Positions 1 to 9,667 of a stretch of 64,000 bases of DNA are shown piece after piece. The first letter of the stretch is position 1, and each line of letters starts with the position of its first letter. Both the position numbers and the translations under genes were made by a program. This stretch comes from Bactrocera neohumeralis (taxonomy: Eukaryota > Arthropoda > Insecta > Diptera > Tephritidae). The DNA is taken from assembly GCF_024586455.1 (NCBI RefSeq), contig NW_026089623.1, positions 12,732,784-12,796,783 on the forward strand. The letters run 5' to 3'. The notes under the pieces were generated by a model. It was given only the letters and a program-made list of their open reading frames with translations. It ran no database searches and was not told where the DNA came from.

Positions 1-4
1 TTGT

Positions 5-526
5 ATGGCAACAAAAGCTATTCATTTAGAAGCAGTAAGTGATTTAACAACCGAAGCGTTCCTAGCTGCTTTGAAAAGATTTTTTGCTAGAAGAGGTAAA
101 AGTCAACATATATATTCGGACAATGGAACAAATTTTGTCGGAGCTTGTAGAAGATTAGACCGATATTTTAAAATGGCAATCAAAAATAATTCAGCAGATA
201 AAATTCAATGGCATTTCGGGCCCCCGGCAGCTCCTCACTTCGGAGGAATTTGGGAGGCAGGAGTGAAGTCGGTGAAATATCATTTAAAAAGAGTGATAGG
301 CGAAACTAAGTTGACATTTAAAGAAATGATTACTTTGCTATCACAGATTGAAGCAATACTGAATTCACGACCTTTATGTGCGATAGATAGTGAAAGCGAT
401 ATAGACGTTTTAACGCCTGGCCATTTTTTAATAGGATGTCCAATAATAGATTGTCCTGAAGCAATTAATGATAACCAAATAGGTTCATTAGATAGATGGA
501 AATTAATACTACCTGGAAATTTATAA
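5..526 (+). pseudogene. BEL/Pao integrase catalytic core, C-terminal part
   Basis: The 173-residue frame is the catalytic core of a retroelement integrase. Visible are the block after the first Asp (KAIHLEAVSDLTTEAFLAAL), the second catalytic Asp in YSDNGTNFVG (about residues 38-47), the catalytic Glu in GGIWEAG (about residues 80-86), then ILNSRPL and LTPGHFLIG, which are typical of BEL/Pao. The first Asp lies before the window. The frame ends early at a stop in the region where the usual linker and C-terminal domain should start, so the protein is truncated. Its role would be strand transfer of element cDNA in the nucleus. Confidence 0.8.
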
Positions 527-530
527 ATCG

Positions 531-1388
531 ATGACTGCTAAAGGTTTAATTGTTGATTCACGGCTAGTCATAAACCTAGAAATTCCTTTAATATCGTATG
601 AACCGTCAAACGTATATAAATTAAATCCATTTCCAATAAATTACAAAGGGAATATGATTATTCCAGAAATAAAGGCAGAATATTTAATATACAAGTTTGA
701 TTTGAATCAATATTCACTTTTAAACCAAGTAGATCTAGATAAATGTTCTACTAACTGAGGGAATCATTACCAATGTCCTGGAAATTTAGCTTGGAAATCA
801 GCGACGGATAATTCATGTGAAGTAGCAGCTTTAAAACAATTAGAAAATGAAGCATGTGATTTCAAATCTTCTACAAATGAAAACGTTTGGATAAAATTAT
901 CTTCTCAAAATCTGTGGCTTTACAAATTATTTAGCAAAGCAATGATATATCTAGAATGTGATAATAATCAACAAATGCATATAGAAATCCCTAGTCAAGG
1001 CATTATGACAATAAGAGAAGGATGCACAGTCCGGCATGAAGGAGTAACTGTAACAGCATCTCATCACATACAATCTGAAATTAAAAAAGAATTGCTATCC
1101 TCTTCTTGGGTTAAAGATATTGAAGATATTCCAGAACTACAAATAAAACCTTTTGATTCAACATTAATAAACAATACCAAAGATATCGTACATCTTAAGC
1201 AACAAATAGAACTCCTCAAAACAGAAAATATAAAATTAAAAGGTATAAATTTTCATCACGTAAGTGGTCACGTTTCGCTAACATTAGTTTTGATAATAGC
1301 ATTAATCATTACTATTTTATATATAAGATCCAAATGTGTAACAAGAACTGTGACTGTTCCATTTGAACTTCCAGTTAGACATAATTAA
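531..1388 (+). pseudogene. Envelope-like glycoprotein remnant (roo-type env)
   Basis: Two open stretches (531-758 and 942-1388), separated by a stop and a frame change, look like parts of one membrane glycoprotein. The second has Cys-rich ectodomain text, a heptad-like stretch around residues 80-100, a strongly hydrophobic membrane segment at about residues 111-128 and a short basic tail, the order expected for a class I-like retroelement envelope. Its place directly behind a BEL integrase supports an env role. No signal peptide is seen, so the N-terminal part is lost. In errantivirus-like elements such a protein may act in cell-to-cell transfer, but this copy is broken. The env call is inferred from topology and position. 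Confidence 0.6.
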
Positions 1389-2296
1389 AAAATATTAATA
1401 ACAAAACATAATATACAAGTAAAGTTAAGATACAACTTTGGCCCCTGGCAGAATGTTTATAAAGATATGAACATGGAAATTTTGTAATCTTAAGATAGAA
1501 TTATATATACAAAATTATATTTTTGACACAACTACATTAATACATAAAAATATACATGTAAACAATAAGTTAAATAAAAAGTATATACAGTCCACTAAAT
1601 GTCAAGTGCAATGGTAAGCAACAAAATTGTAATATGAGACTTGCTCATAAAAATGTGAAAATCATTGCACATAAAAGAAAACTCATAAATTAGAGTATAC
1701 ATAATACTAATATTAAAATACAAAATATACATACTCGAAATATTAATGCACACAAGCAACAGATAAGAAAGTATCAAGCGTGTGTACGTATGTGTATAAG
1801 TGCGTCAGATGCACTAATCTAAAAAACTATAAAATATCAATGCGTTGGTATCTCAAAAATGCAATAAAAATATAATACATATTTACACATGTGTATGCAC
1901 AGTAAGCATACACACATATTCATATAAACATAGTTAAGAAATTAGAATTAAGAAATGTATTGAGGGAAGAAATTTTAATAAAGAAAACCAGAGTCAAAAG
2001 TGAACTCTCACAGTACAGACTTAAGCAAAGACTGTCTTAATCTGTACACATAGTGTGAGGCATAAATTTGGAAATGTTATGTTTTTCACACGGCCGTAGC
2101 GTGCTCACGAGTTGGAAAACCATCCTTTCTGTACACCAGAACAGAAACCAAAAAATGATGTTGTTTATCAAGCTGCGTTACATTGAAAAAAAAAACAAAC
2201 AAAAATTAAATGATAAATTTAACTTTCTTTTCATTTCAAAACACATAATTTCACGCAGGACAACGGCTGCGGGGTCAGCTAGTATATTTATATATA
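1389..2296. other. AT-rich non-coding stretch, possible LTR remains
   Basis: I see no gene here. The first part probably holds the remains of the 3' LTR of the roo-like element, but I cannot mark its ends. At 2263-2282 the sequence runs through GGCTGCGGGGTCAGCTAG and then T, a GC-rich block ending in CTAG, as Helitron-type 3' ends do. That reading is weak because no matching 5' end is visible. Short frames in the stretch are AT-rich and match nothing I know. Confidence 0.4.
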
Positions 2297-2479
2297 CCAG
2301 GTTGTTCAATAAGTTTTGTCGTTTGATAAGAAAAACACAGTTTTATGATTCAAAATACACTTTCTTGTTCAATATAATCTCCCTGAACATTAATACACTT
2401 GTTCCAACGATCTTCCAATCTGTGGATTCCATCTCTGAAGTGAGAATCCGGAAGGTCTGCAAAATACGCTTCAACAGCT

Positions 2480-3169
2480 GTTATTACCTATTTATTTGAT
2501 AAAAAAAAAAAAACGTTTGCCACGTATACATTTTTGAGTTCTGGAAACAAATGAAAGCCGCTGGGGGATAAATCAGGTGAATACGGTGGAAGCTTCAATT
2601 CATGGATTTTAGCCATTGTCAAAATGCTCTTGTGACACGGTTAATTGCTGTGATGAAAAATAATTTTTTTCTTCTGCAAACCGGGTATTTTTTCACGAAT
2701 TTTTTCCTTCAACTGGTCCAAAAGGTTGCCATAATATTCATAATTAATTGTTTTACCAGGTTTCAAGTAATCCACAAACAAAATTCCTCTCGCATCACAA
2801 AAAACTGATGCCATAACTGATAATAGACCCAAGTTTCATCCATAGTGATGAATTAATGCACAAAATCCATTTTATCCCTTTTAAAACGTTCCAAATGTTG
2901 CTGAATTTGATTGTGTTTTTGTTCTGTTGTTAGCGAATGAGGCACCGATTCTGCACACAGCTTTCTAAAACTCGAAATTTCACTTAAAATATGGCTCGCA
3001 CCACCTAATGAAATGTGTAGACCCCCTACTAAATCTCTCTCAGTCAACCGACGATCTTCCAAATCATTGGACGTCCTTCACGTGGATCGTCATCAAGGCT
3101 TGTAAGACTACGTTTAAATTCAGCAACCCATCTTTCTGCTGTTCTAATTGTAGGTGAACAATCATTATA
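2480..3169 (-). pseudogene. mariner transposase pseudogene
   Basis: In minus-strand order the text reads SPTIRTAERWVAEFK, then DDPREGRP (the linker between the two helix-turn-helix units), then RKLCAESVPHSLT and FKRDKMDFVH, then CDARGILFVDYL, and finally PPYSPDLSPSGFHLF. These are standard mariner blocks. The copy is dead: the second catalytic Asp (normally in an HQDN motif) reads HHSN followed by a stop, and the third catalytic Asp (normally PSD) is Gly in PSGF. There are also frame changes near 2850 and 3060. Transposase would cut and paste the element at TA sites in the nucleus. Confidence 0.85.
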
Positions 3170-3171
3170 TA

Positions 3172-3351
3172 TCGGGTGATTTTTTAAGAGCTTGATAACT
3201 TTTTTAAAAAAAAAACGCATAAAATTTGCAAAATCTCATCGGTTCTTTATTTGAAACGTTAGATTGGTTCATGACATTTACTTTTTGAAGATAATTTCAT
3301 TTAAATGTTGACCGCGGCTGCGTCTTAGGTGGTCCATTCGGAAAGTCCAAT
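3172..3351 (+). repeat. Left terminal inverted repeat of fold-back element
   Basis: This 180-bp arm is the reverse complement of 3964-4144, with only a few differences (a T/A tract length change near 3200 and a single base near 3240). It contains, in antisense, the C-terminal transposase codons found in the right arm. Confidence 0.9.
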
Positions 3352-3369
3352 CAAGAAATTTTCAGTGAA

Positions 3370-4037
3370 TGGGCCCTAGAAAAGTTGGCAGAAAATCCGC
3401 TTTTTTATCGACAAATTTTGTTCAGCGATGAGGCTCATTTCTGGTTGAATGGCTACGTAAATAAGCAAAATTGCCGCATTTGGGGTGAAGAGCAACCAGA
3501 AGCCGTTCAAGAACTGCCCATGCATCCCGAAAAATGCACTGTTTGGTGTGGTTTGTACGCTGGTGGAATCATTGGACCGTATTTTTTCAAAGATGCTGTT
3601 GGACGCAACGTTACGGTGAATGGCGATCGCTATCGTTCGATGCTAACAAACTTTTTGTTGCCAAAAATGGAAGAACTGAACTTGGTTGACATGTGGTTTC
3701 AACAAGATGGCGCTACATGCCACACAGCTCGCGATTCTATGGCCATTTTGAGGAAAACTTCGGAGAACAATTCATCTCAAGAAATGGACCCGTAAGTTGG
3801 CCACCAAGATCATGCGATTTAACGCCTTTAGACTATTTTTTGTGGGGCTACGTCAAGTCTAAAGTCTACAGAAATAAGCCAGCAACTATTCCAGCTTTGG
3901 AAGACAACATTTCCGAAGAAATTCGGGCTATTCCGGCCGAAATGCTCGAAAAAGTTGCCCAAAATTGGACTTTCCGAATGGACCACCTAAGACGCAGCCG
4001 CGGTCAACATTTAAATGAAATTATCTTCAAAAAGTAA
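3370..4037 (+). pseudogene. DD41D transposase, N-truncated and frameshifted
   Basis: The frame starts after the left arm with WALEKLAENP and contains the first catalytic Asp in LFSDEAHFWLNGYVNKQ. The second is in FQQDGATCHTARD and the third in LTPLDYFLWGYVK. Counting residues between the second and third Asp gives 41 when a one-base frame change near 3745-3760 is allowed for. The whole N-terminal DNA-binding region is missing, so this copy could not act alone. It ends with a stop at 4035-4037 inside the right terminal repeat. Confidence 0.8.
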
Positions 4038-4144
4038 ATGTCATGAACCAATCTAACGTTTCAAATAAAGGACCGATGAGATTTTGCAAATTTTATGCGT
4101 TTTTTTTTAAAAAAAAGTTATCAAGCTCTTAAAAAATCACCCGA
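3964..4144 (+). repeat. Right terminal inverted repeat of fold-back element
   Basis: Pairs with 3172-3351. It carries the transposase C-terminus (MDHLRRSRGQHLNEIIFKK and stop) plus about 110 bp of untranslated end. Confidence 0.9.
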
Positions 4145-4250
4145 TACATAAAAACTATATACAAAAAAAAATTATATCATTCAAATTTTCACTGAAACAT
4201 TTTTTTGTGATTTCGACACATCTTTTAAATGAACTTTGTGGTTAAATGAG

Positions 4251-4439
4251 TATTGACGTCAAAACACATTCACATCACTTCACCACACCGAAACACACCA
4301 ATCACCACCTAACCAAAAGCACAACACTGACACACATTCACCTCATCACGCGGGGAGGAAAGCGGAAATGGGCGGTGGACATTCCGAACGATCCAACGTT
4401 AAACCATAGCTAAATAGATCGCACGGTGAGATAGTTTTC
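4251..4439. other. Non-coding spacer with CAC-rich text
   Basis: Rich in CACATTCAC/CACCAC words that resemble the BEL LTR openings at 21940 and 24460. No clear boundaries and no gene. Confidence 0.3.
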
Positions 4440-4725
4440 AACCTATCTCAAATCCTCACAGGACATGGCTGCTTCAAAGCATATTTGAAACGATTCGAAC
4501 AACTGCGACACCGTCGAAAATGTAGAACTCACATTCTTCTATTGCCCAAAGTATAATCATGATAGGCAACACTGAAAAAATGCATTCGGTGTAGACCCAA
4601 CTCCCGATAACTTGATAAAACTCCTACGCGATCAGGCATCTCATCTGATCTTTAAGCTACCGGGAGGGTCGGCAGGTCGCGGATAGCCGGAAGGCCTGTA
4701 GAAGCAGGTTAGTTGCGAAATAAGT
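4440..4725 (+). pseudogene. 3' end fragment of an R1-clade LINE ORF2
   Basis: One frame gives ILTGHGCFKAYLKRFEQ, the block that opens the C-terminal zinc-binding region of R1-clade ORF2 proteins, followed by stops and then TPDNLIKLLRDQ, another part of that region. The matching block in the longer copy downstream is at 8190-8260. The Cys/His ligands after the block are largely lost. Another R1-type 5' region begins right after it, so the two copies may lie head to tail. Confidence 0.6.
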
Positions 4726-5218
4726 TACAACGAATAAGCGATCCCCGAAGATGAGCGGCAAGAGTGCAGAATGCGGTATAAACGCCTGCAAAGCCGCTGA
4801 AACACCTGCGACAGAAGCGATTAGTTACTGCCTCTCTAATATAGGCGACCGTTTAAAATCCAGGCACGACGGACTCAAAGTGAGCGCCTTCCTGGTCAGC
4901 ATCTGTTCAGCATGTTAAGTGCGGCTGTGAATAAGACCGAGCCTTACCGGGGCGCACTGGGAGTCCCTTGAAGCATCATCAGCTGTTTTTCACTGGTGGT
5001 GTGGAGAGGGTGACAGCTCTGCCGAAGTAAAAGCTAGGTCAGGAAGCGTACATTGGGTGCAGAACTAGTAGGCCGCGTTGCATCGGGCGAGCGCCGGTTC
5101 GTCCGAGTTTTCCGGAACCGGTAAAGCGCAGGAAAAGCCTCAGGAAGGCTTCTCGAGGGTACACCCGTTCCTGTCTGTTTCGGCCCGCCTGCACACGACG
5201 CGCTGATAAAACTCATAA

Positions 5219-6420
5219 ATGGAGACAATTAGTAAAAAAAATCGCAACAACAACAAAGCAGCAACAAATTTAGAGGTGTCATCAGTCAATGTTCGAGTTA
5301 ATGTAGAAGTAGATCCCTTTAAAAAAGCGTCGCGTTTGGCTAGATCGCCACTGAAGGTGCTCTCCGCACAGAAACCTGCGAGGTCGAAATCGTCACCACC
5401 AACGCTTCAAGAGAACACACCGATATTGAAAGAAGCACAATCTCAACGATTACATGTATAATCTGGGAGAAATGATTCAAAAGCTAACGGATAAGATGCG
5501 TCCGCCATTGCGCACCATCAACAATCCCATGAGGGAACTGCTTAGCATAATATCGAAGCTATACACCAAAAAGGCCACGTGATGACAAGCAGATAAACCG
5601 AAGGACACCACCAAAAAAGACTAAAACATCCGATGACGAACGCATTGTGAAAGCAGAAGAAAGCATAAATCGCAGGGGAGGAGAAAAGGACTTGACAAGA
5701 GAAAATACTTGGATCACGATACTATGTAAAGCACAAAAAAAAAATAAAAACAAGGAGAAGGAAAACGAGCACATACAATTGTCATCGCAAAAACCGAAGG
5801 CATGTCTTACGCAGACATACCTCGGGCGGTTAAATAAAATAAAAATCTGCAAGTGCTTGGCGAAAATGTCTCAAGAGTTAAAGAGACAGCTTAAGAAGAG
5901 ATACTGTTAGAACTAAAGAAAGCACAGGCAGGAAGTACGGAAGGATATAGAGAGGAGATAGTGAAGGTACACGAAAACTACAGTTGAAGTGCGTGACCTA
6001 GGCGATATAACGACGAAAGAAGATATAGTACAAGCAATTCGTACAGAAATCGAAAAACTTCGTGTTTTCAGAGAAAAGCCTATTAAAAGCATTAGACCAG
6101 CATATGCAGGCCCTCAAAAAGCAACCATGAGCCTTCCTACGCAAGAACCAAAACACCTACTGACTGCACAAAAGATTAAGATTGGCTGGACAATCTGCAG
6201 AATCCGAGAAGAAACCCAACTGAAGAAATGTTTTTGATGTCTAGAATATGAACATGTAGCGAAAGCATGCAGCAATTTGGAAGACAGGAGCAAGTGCTGT
6301 ATTAAATGCGGAGAGGAGGGTAATTTCGCGAAAGACTGGGTTAACAAACCCTTCCGCAAGGCGTGTAAAAACAGTGGAAGAACAAACACAGACCATTATT
6401 GGAAATGCTCCATATATACA
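5219..6420 (+). pseudogene. R1-clade ORF1 (gag-like, zinc knuckles)
   Basis: The start at 5219 (METISKKNRN) is the first ATG of a basic, Ser/Lys-rich frame. The protein continues through several frame changes (near 5460, 5580, 5900 and 5985). The C-terminal part has three former CCHC knuckles at about 6229-6400. The first keeps C-x2-C-x4-H-x4-C but has a TGA inside it. In the second, the His reads Asn and the last Cys reads Trp. The third has lost its spacing. ORF1 proteins of this clade bind element RNA in a particle. This copy is a pseudogene. Confidence 0.65.
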
Positions 6421-8494
6421 GCAGCATTCAAAAAACCGAGAAGGTGAAAATCCTACAAATAAACCCGAACCACTGTAAAGAAGCCCAGAATCTCTTGACG
6501 CAAAATATATATGAAAATAAGATAGACGTTAGATTAATTTGTGAGGAGTGGCTTTCTGACACCACAAAAAAGGATGCAATATGGGCTTGCGGAGATAAGA
6601 TGACGCAAGATAAACTATTAATTGGCAAGCTATACTATACGAGAACCAAACTATGGGGGATTTATTGCTACTGCTGCTATATACCGCCAAGTATACCACA
6701 TGCTGAATATGAAAAACTACTTGACGTATTGGTAAAAGATGCGATGACAACTACACCTAATATAATTGTAGGAGACTTTAATGCCTGGGCTCTAAAAAGG
6801 GGCAGCAAAAATACAAATTTGAGAGGTAGTGCATTAGTTAAAGCATTTACTGTGCTAGACGTTGTACCGCTTAATACAGGACACAAAACACTTTTGACAA
6901 AAATGGGCGTGGCTCCAGTAGTGATATATCTTTCGCCAGCAGGGCGCTATATCAATACATATGTAGACTGGCGGATGTGCGATATATGTACATACCCAGA
7001 GCCATCACCTGACCATAATTATAAGTATCAGCAAAAGTACGCAACAGGGAAATGTCTGCCATCAAAAGTTGCAGATCAAGGGGTGGAGAATTAAAACCCT
7101 AGATGAGGAACTTATTAAGTTAATGCAGGATGGAAACACAAACAGAAGTGATGACATATACCAACAGGCTAAATTGTTGATACAACACGTTAGCAAAGCC
7201 TGTGATGCCGCTATAACTAAAAAGAGGACAACCGCACGGCGAAAATCCGTGGGGCGCAGCATTTAGGGTTTTATTGTCAAGGATTAAAGGCTAAGCGCCT
7301 GCCTGCCCCTCAATACTCAAAAATGTTGTCGAAACTCTATTTCCACAACAGAACAGAGAAGGAGGGAATTTTTACCGCGAAGAAGTCGTAGATGCGCCAG
7401 AAATCTACTAAACGTTTCGAAAATAGCAAAGCACCAGGATTAGATGGTATCTCGAGTAGGGCTCTTAAAATTGCGATCAGATATTCAAAGCCATTTTCGA
7501 ATTTGAACACACGTTGCCTTCGTAAAGGAGTGTTTCCAAAAATTTGGAAAGTACAACGGCTAGTACTCCTACAGAAGCCAAACAAGCCGATAGGAGAACC
7601 AAGCTCCTATCGACCACTCTGTAAGATCGATGAGATGGGCAAAATCCTGGAGCGGACAATCTGTACTCGTCTAGAAAAACAACTGGACGAAGATGGTGGT
7701 CTCTTTGAAAACCAATACGGCTGTCGTAGAAAGCGTTCAACTCTTGATGCAATCAAGAAAATTACAGACATTGCAGAAAAGACTATTGAAAGAGAAAGGT
7801 GGATGTATGGAAAAAAAGAAAATTGTGCTGTCGTCGCTTAACTCGGCCCATTGGCCCCATACAATGCATGCATTAGTGCTCAAAAAAACACCGAATTATT
7901 TGCTGTACATCACACAAAGCTATCTGTCCGAAAGGATCCTGCTCTGCGACACTGATGAAGGACTAAAAAGGTATAGGGTAACGGGTGTGTGTGTTCTAGT
8001 AGGAATTATGCCTCCAGACATAATGGCTCTCGAACTGAAGCGAATGTACGATAAAAGCAAAAGCGCAGGTCGGAAACTATGGAAGAGCGTAGAGAAGAAA
8101 GACCAGCCAGTTTGAACGAATAGCAATCAAGCATTTAATCGATAACATATAAGCATGAGTGGAACGAAAACACGGCGAAATAGATCATTACATGACGCAG
8201 TTTCTAACAGGACATGGATGCTTCAGAGAGTACTTTCATAAGTACGGCAACGATAAGGGAGTAGCTTGCTCTTTCTGTGGAAGCAGTAACGAGAACACAT
8301 GTTTTTCCACTGTCGGAAATATACAAATGAGCGACTATCTCTGGAAAGGGAATTACCCGACCTATATGTTGCATTCGAGGAAAGTGTGGAATATAATAGA
8401 GAAGATGTCAGCCATGGTACTGCATGACCTAAGAAGAGCAAAACAGCAAAGAAGGAATGAATCTAGAGTAGCGAATAGCGCTTTAATGACGTGA
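6399..8494 (+). pseudogene. R1-clade ORF2 (APE endonuclease / RT), deleted
   Basis: The first segment (6399-7094) is an apurinic-type endonuclease: KILQINPNHCKEAQ, then EEW at the catalytic Glu, VGDFNAWA with the Asp-Asn pair, and SPDH near the end. The second (7392-7841) is the front of the reverse transcriptase: KAPGLDGISSRAL, SSYRPLCKIDEMGKILER and YGCRRKRSTLDAI. The motif with the first catalytic Asp is deleted near 7835. At about 7985 the text jumps from the palm (YRVTG) straight to the post-RT region (PPDIMALE), so the YADD box is absent. The last segment (8159-8494) has FLTGHGCFREYF and the CSFCGSSNEN zinc-binding part. It cannot be active. Confidence 0.75.
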
Positions 8495-8610
8495 ACCCAG
8501 AGATTACGCTTACCCTGCGATGAAATGCCTAACGGCTCACATAGAAGCATTTACCCTCAAAAACCGGACAAAATTGAAAATCACAAACTTCAGCGATGGT
8601 ACTCAAAATT

Positions 8611-8934
8611 GATTTTTTTTTGGTACCTAAGTAACCGTTCTACAATGAACCGATTAAATGAATGGATATTGCCACACAAGTAGTCGGAACCTAGATTTCG
8701 TTCAGAACGCACGTGTTTATTCGCGAAACTCTCCATTGTTCTCGAAATTGCAAGTGGTTTTTTTTATTGCGTGAACGTAATTCTTGAAAATATTTTTTAT
8801 AGATTCAGGACAACATGGTATGTATTTAATACTAATGATATAAAAGTTAATTAAGTTAATGTATTATTATGTTTTTTTCGGGAAAACAATGAATCATTAA
8901 AAAAACTATTTTTTTTTTTAATTTTTCAGAGGTC
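8611..8934. other. AT-rich spacer
   Basis: No gene seen. It may contain the 3' end of the minus-strand Helitron that starts at 13731, but I cannot mark the terminus. Confidence 0.3.
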
Positions 8935-9667
8935 GAGCTATGAATTATTTTTCCTAGTAAACTACAGGGTTTCTACTTAACATATAAGCTTAAACATCTT
9001 CCCCGTCCCCATGGGAGAAACATGGATTTTGCAAGTCTAATCCGCAATTAGACATTCTTTGGCCTTGAGATTTATTTATAGTCATCGCGAAAGCTAAACG
9101 AATGGGAAACTGCAGTCTTTTAAATGGTAGAATGGTATCATCGGAATATGTGGTAACAAAACAATTTCTCCTTTAAACTTTCCTGTCAAAATAGTTGCTT
9201 CAAGAACGTTTCCAGTAATTCTTTTGATCACCAAACCGTTGCATAGTTTATACCATGTTCAGACCGAAAATTTAAAAGATTAGATTACATTTAACATTTC
9301 ATAACCCAACAGTGTTCTTTCTGCCGTTCAAAAGATTAAAAACAGCTGTTTTTGCCTTTCAAGAACTTACATCGCTCAATATTTATCAAAAGAAAACATT
9401 GTCATATAGTATTTTGTAATAAAAGCTGTATTCTTTTAAATATTTTCCATATAATGGAAATAATAGACGAATTTTTCATTTGGGAAGTCGATTTTCAGCA
9501 GAAATTAGATTCACTGCTCTAATTTTTTTTTTGTTTCAATATCTTTTTATTTATTGAATCAGCTTTTTGTTTTAAAAGCCTAACAATAAGTTATAAAATC
9601 TTAAATCTATTTAAAAACTAGACACGCTCAAGCAAGTGATTGAGCTGTTTTGGTGATACATTGCTCC

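Larger units (their letters stand above)
1..1388 (+). mobile_element. roo-like BEL/Pao retroelement, 3' half
   Basis: The window opens inside the integrase of a BEL/Pao element, followed by an envelope-like reading frame. Integrase followed by an env-type glycoprotein is the layout of roo-type BEL elements in flies (established knowledge). The part joining integrase to env is shortened, and the linking integrase C-terminal domain is missing. I could not fix the 3' LTR: the sequence after 1388 has no clear polypurine tract and no second LTR is in the window. The assignment to BEL/Pao rests on the integrase text and the position of the env-like frame. Confidence 0.7.
3172..4144 (+). mobile_element. 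DD41D Tc1/mariner-group fold-back element, non-autonomous
   Basis: The element is 973 bp, bounded by TCGGGTGA...TCACCCGA and flanked on both sides by TA (3170-3171 and 4145-4146), the expected target duplication. The terminal inverted repeats are about 180 bp and nearly identical. They include the last codons and stop of the transposase, so the left arm is an inverted copy of the right end. The N-terminal half of the transposase has been replaced. A second, older relative lies at 44915-45440. The DD41D spacing resembles the rosa-type group first described in a tephritid, which is a recollection and not a search result. Confidence 0.85.
2297..4250 (-). mobile_element. mariner element (DD34D type), decayed and interrupted
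   Basis: The 3' terminal sequence starts at 2297 (CCAGGTTGTTCAATAAGTTT) next to a TA. The transposase reads on the minus strand from about 3169 down to 2480. The element is broken at 3170 by the fold-back element 3172-4144. The reading frame continues through the insertion point as VY-NDCSP, so the sequence beyond 4146 should be the N-terminal coding part, although it is badly decayed. I could not find the matching 5' terminal inverted repeat near 4250, so that end is approximate. Confidence 0.7.
4740..8610 (+). mobile_element. R1-clade LINE, internally deleted
   Basis: A gag-like ORF1 (5219-6420) is followed by an ORF2 with endonuclease, reverse transcriptase and C-terminal zinc-binding parts (6399-8494). 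The leader 4740-5218 contains a short frame at 4751-4918 (55 codons, no recognisable product). Large deletions remove the reverse transcriptase active site. The 3' untranslated part runs to about 8610. Members of the clade transpose by target-primed reverse transcription. R1-type elements usually prefer specific targets, but no rDNA sequence flanks this copy. Confidence 0.7.

Noticed and set aside
2263..2282. A defined Helitron 3' end
   Set aside because: Only the CTAG ending and GC-rich block are seen; no terminal hairpin or matching 5' end could be shown, so it is mentioned but not called.
5034..5228. 64-codon minus-strand frame over the R1 leader
   Set aside because: Antisense to the leader of the R1-type element and without known text.
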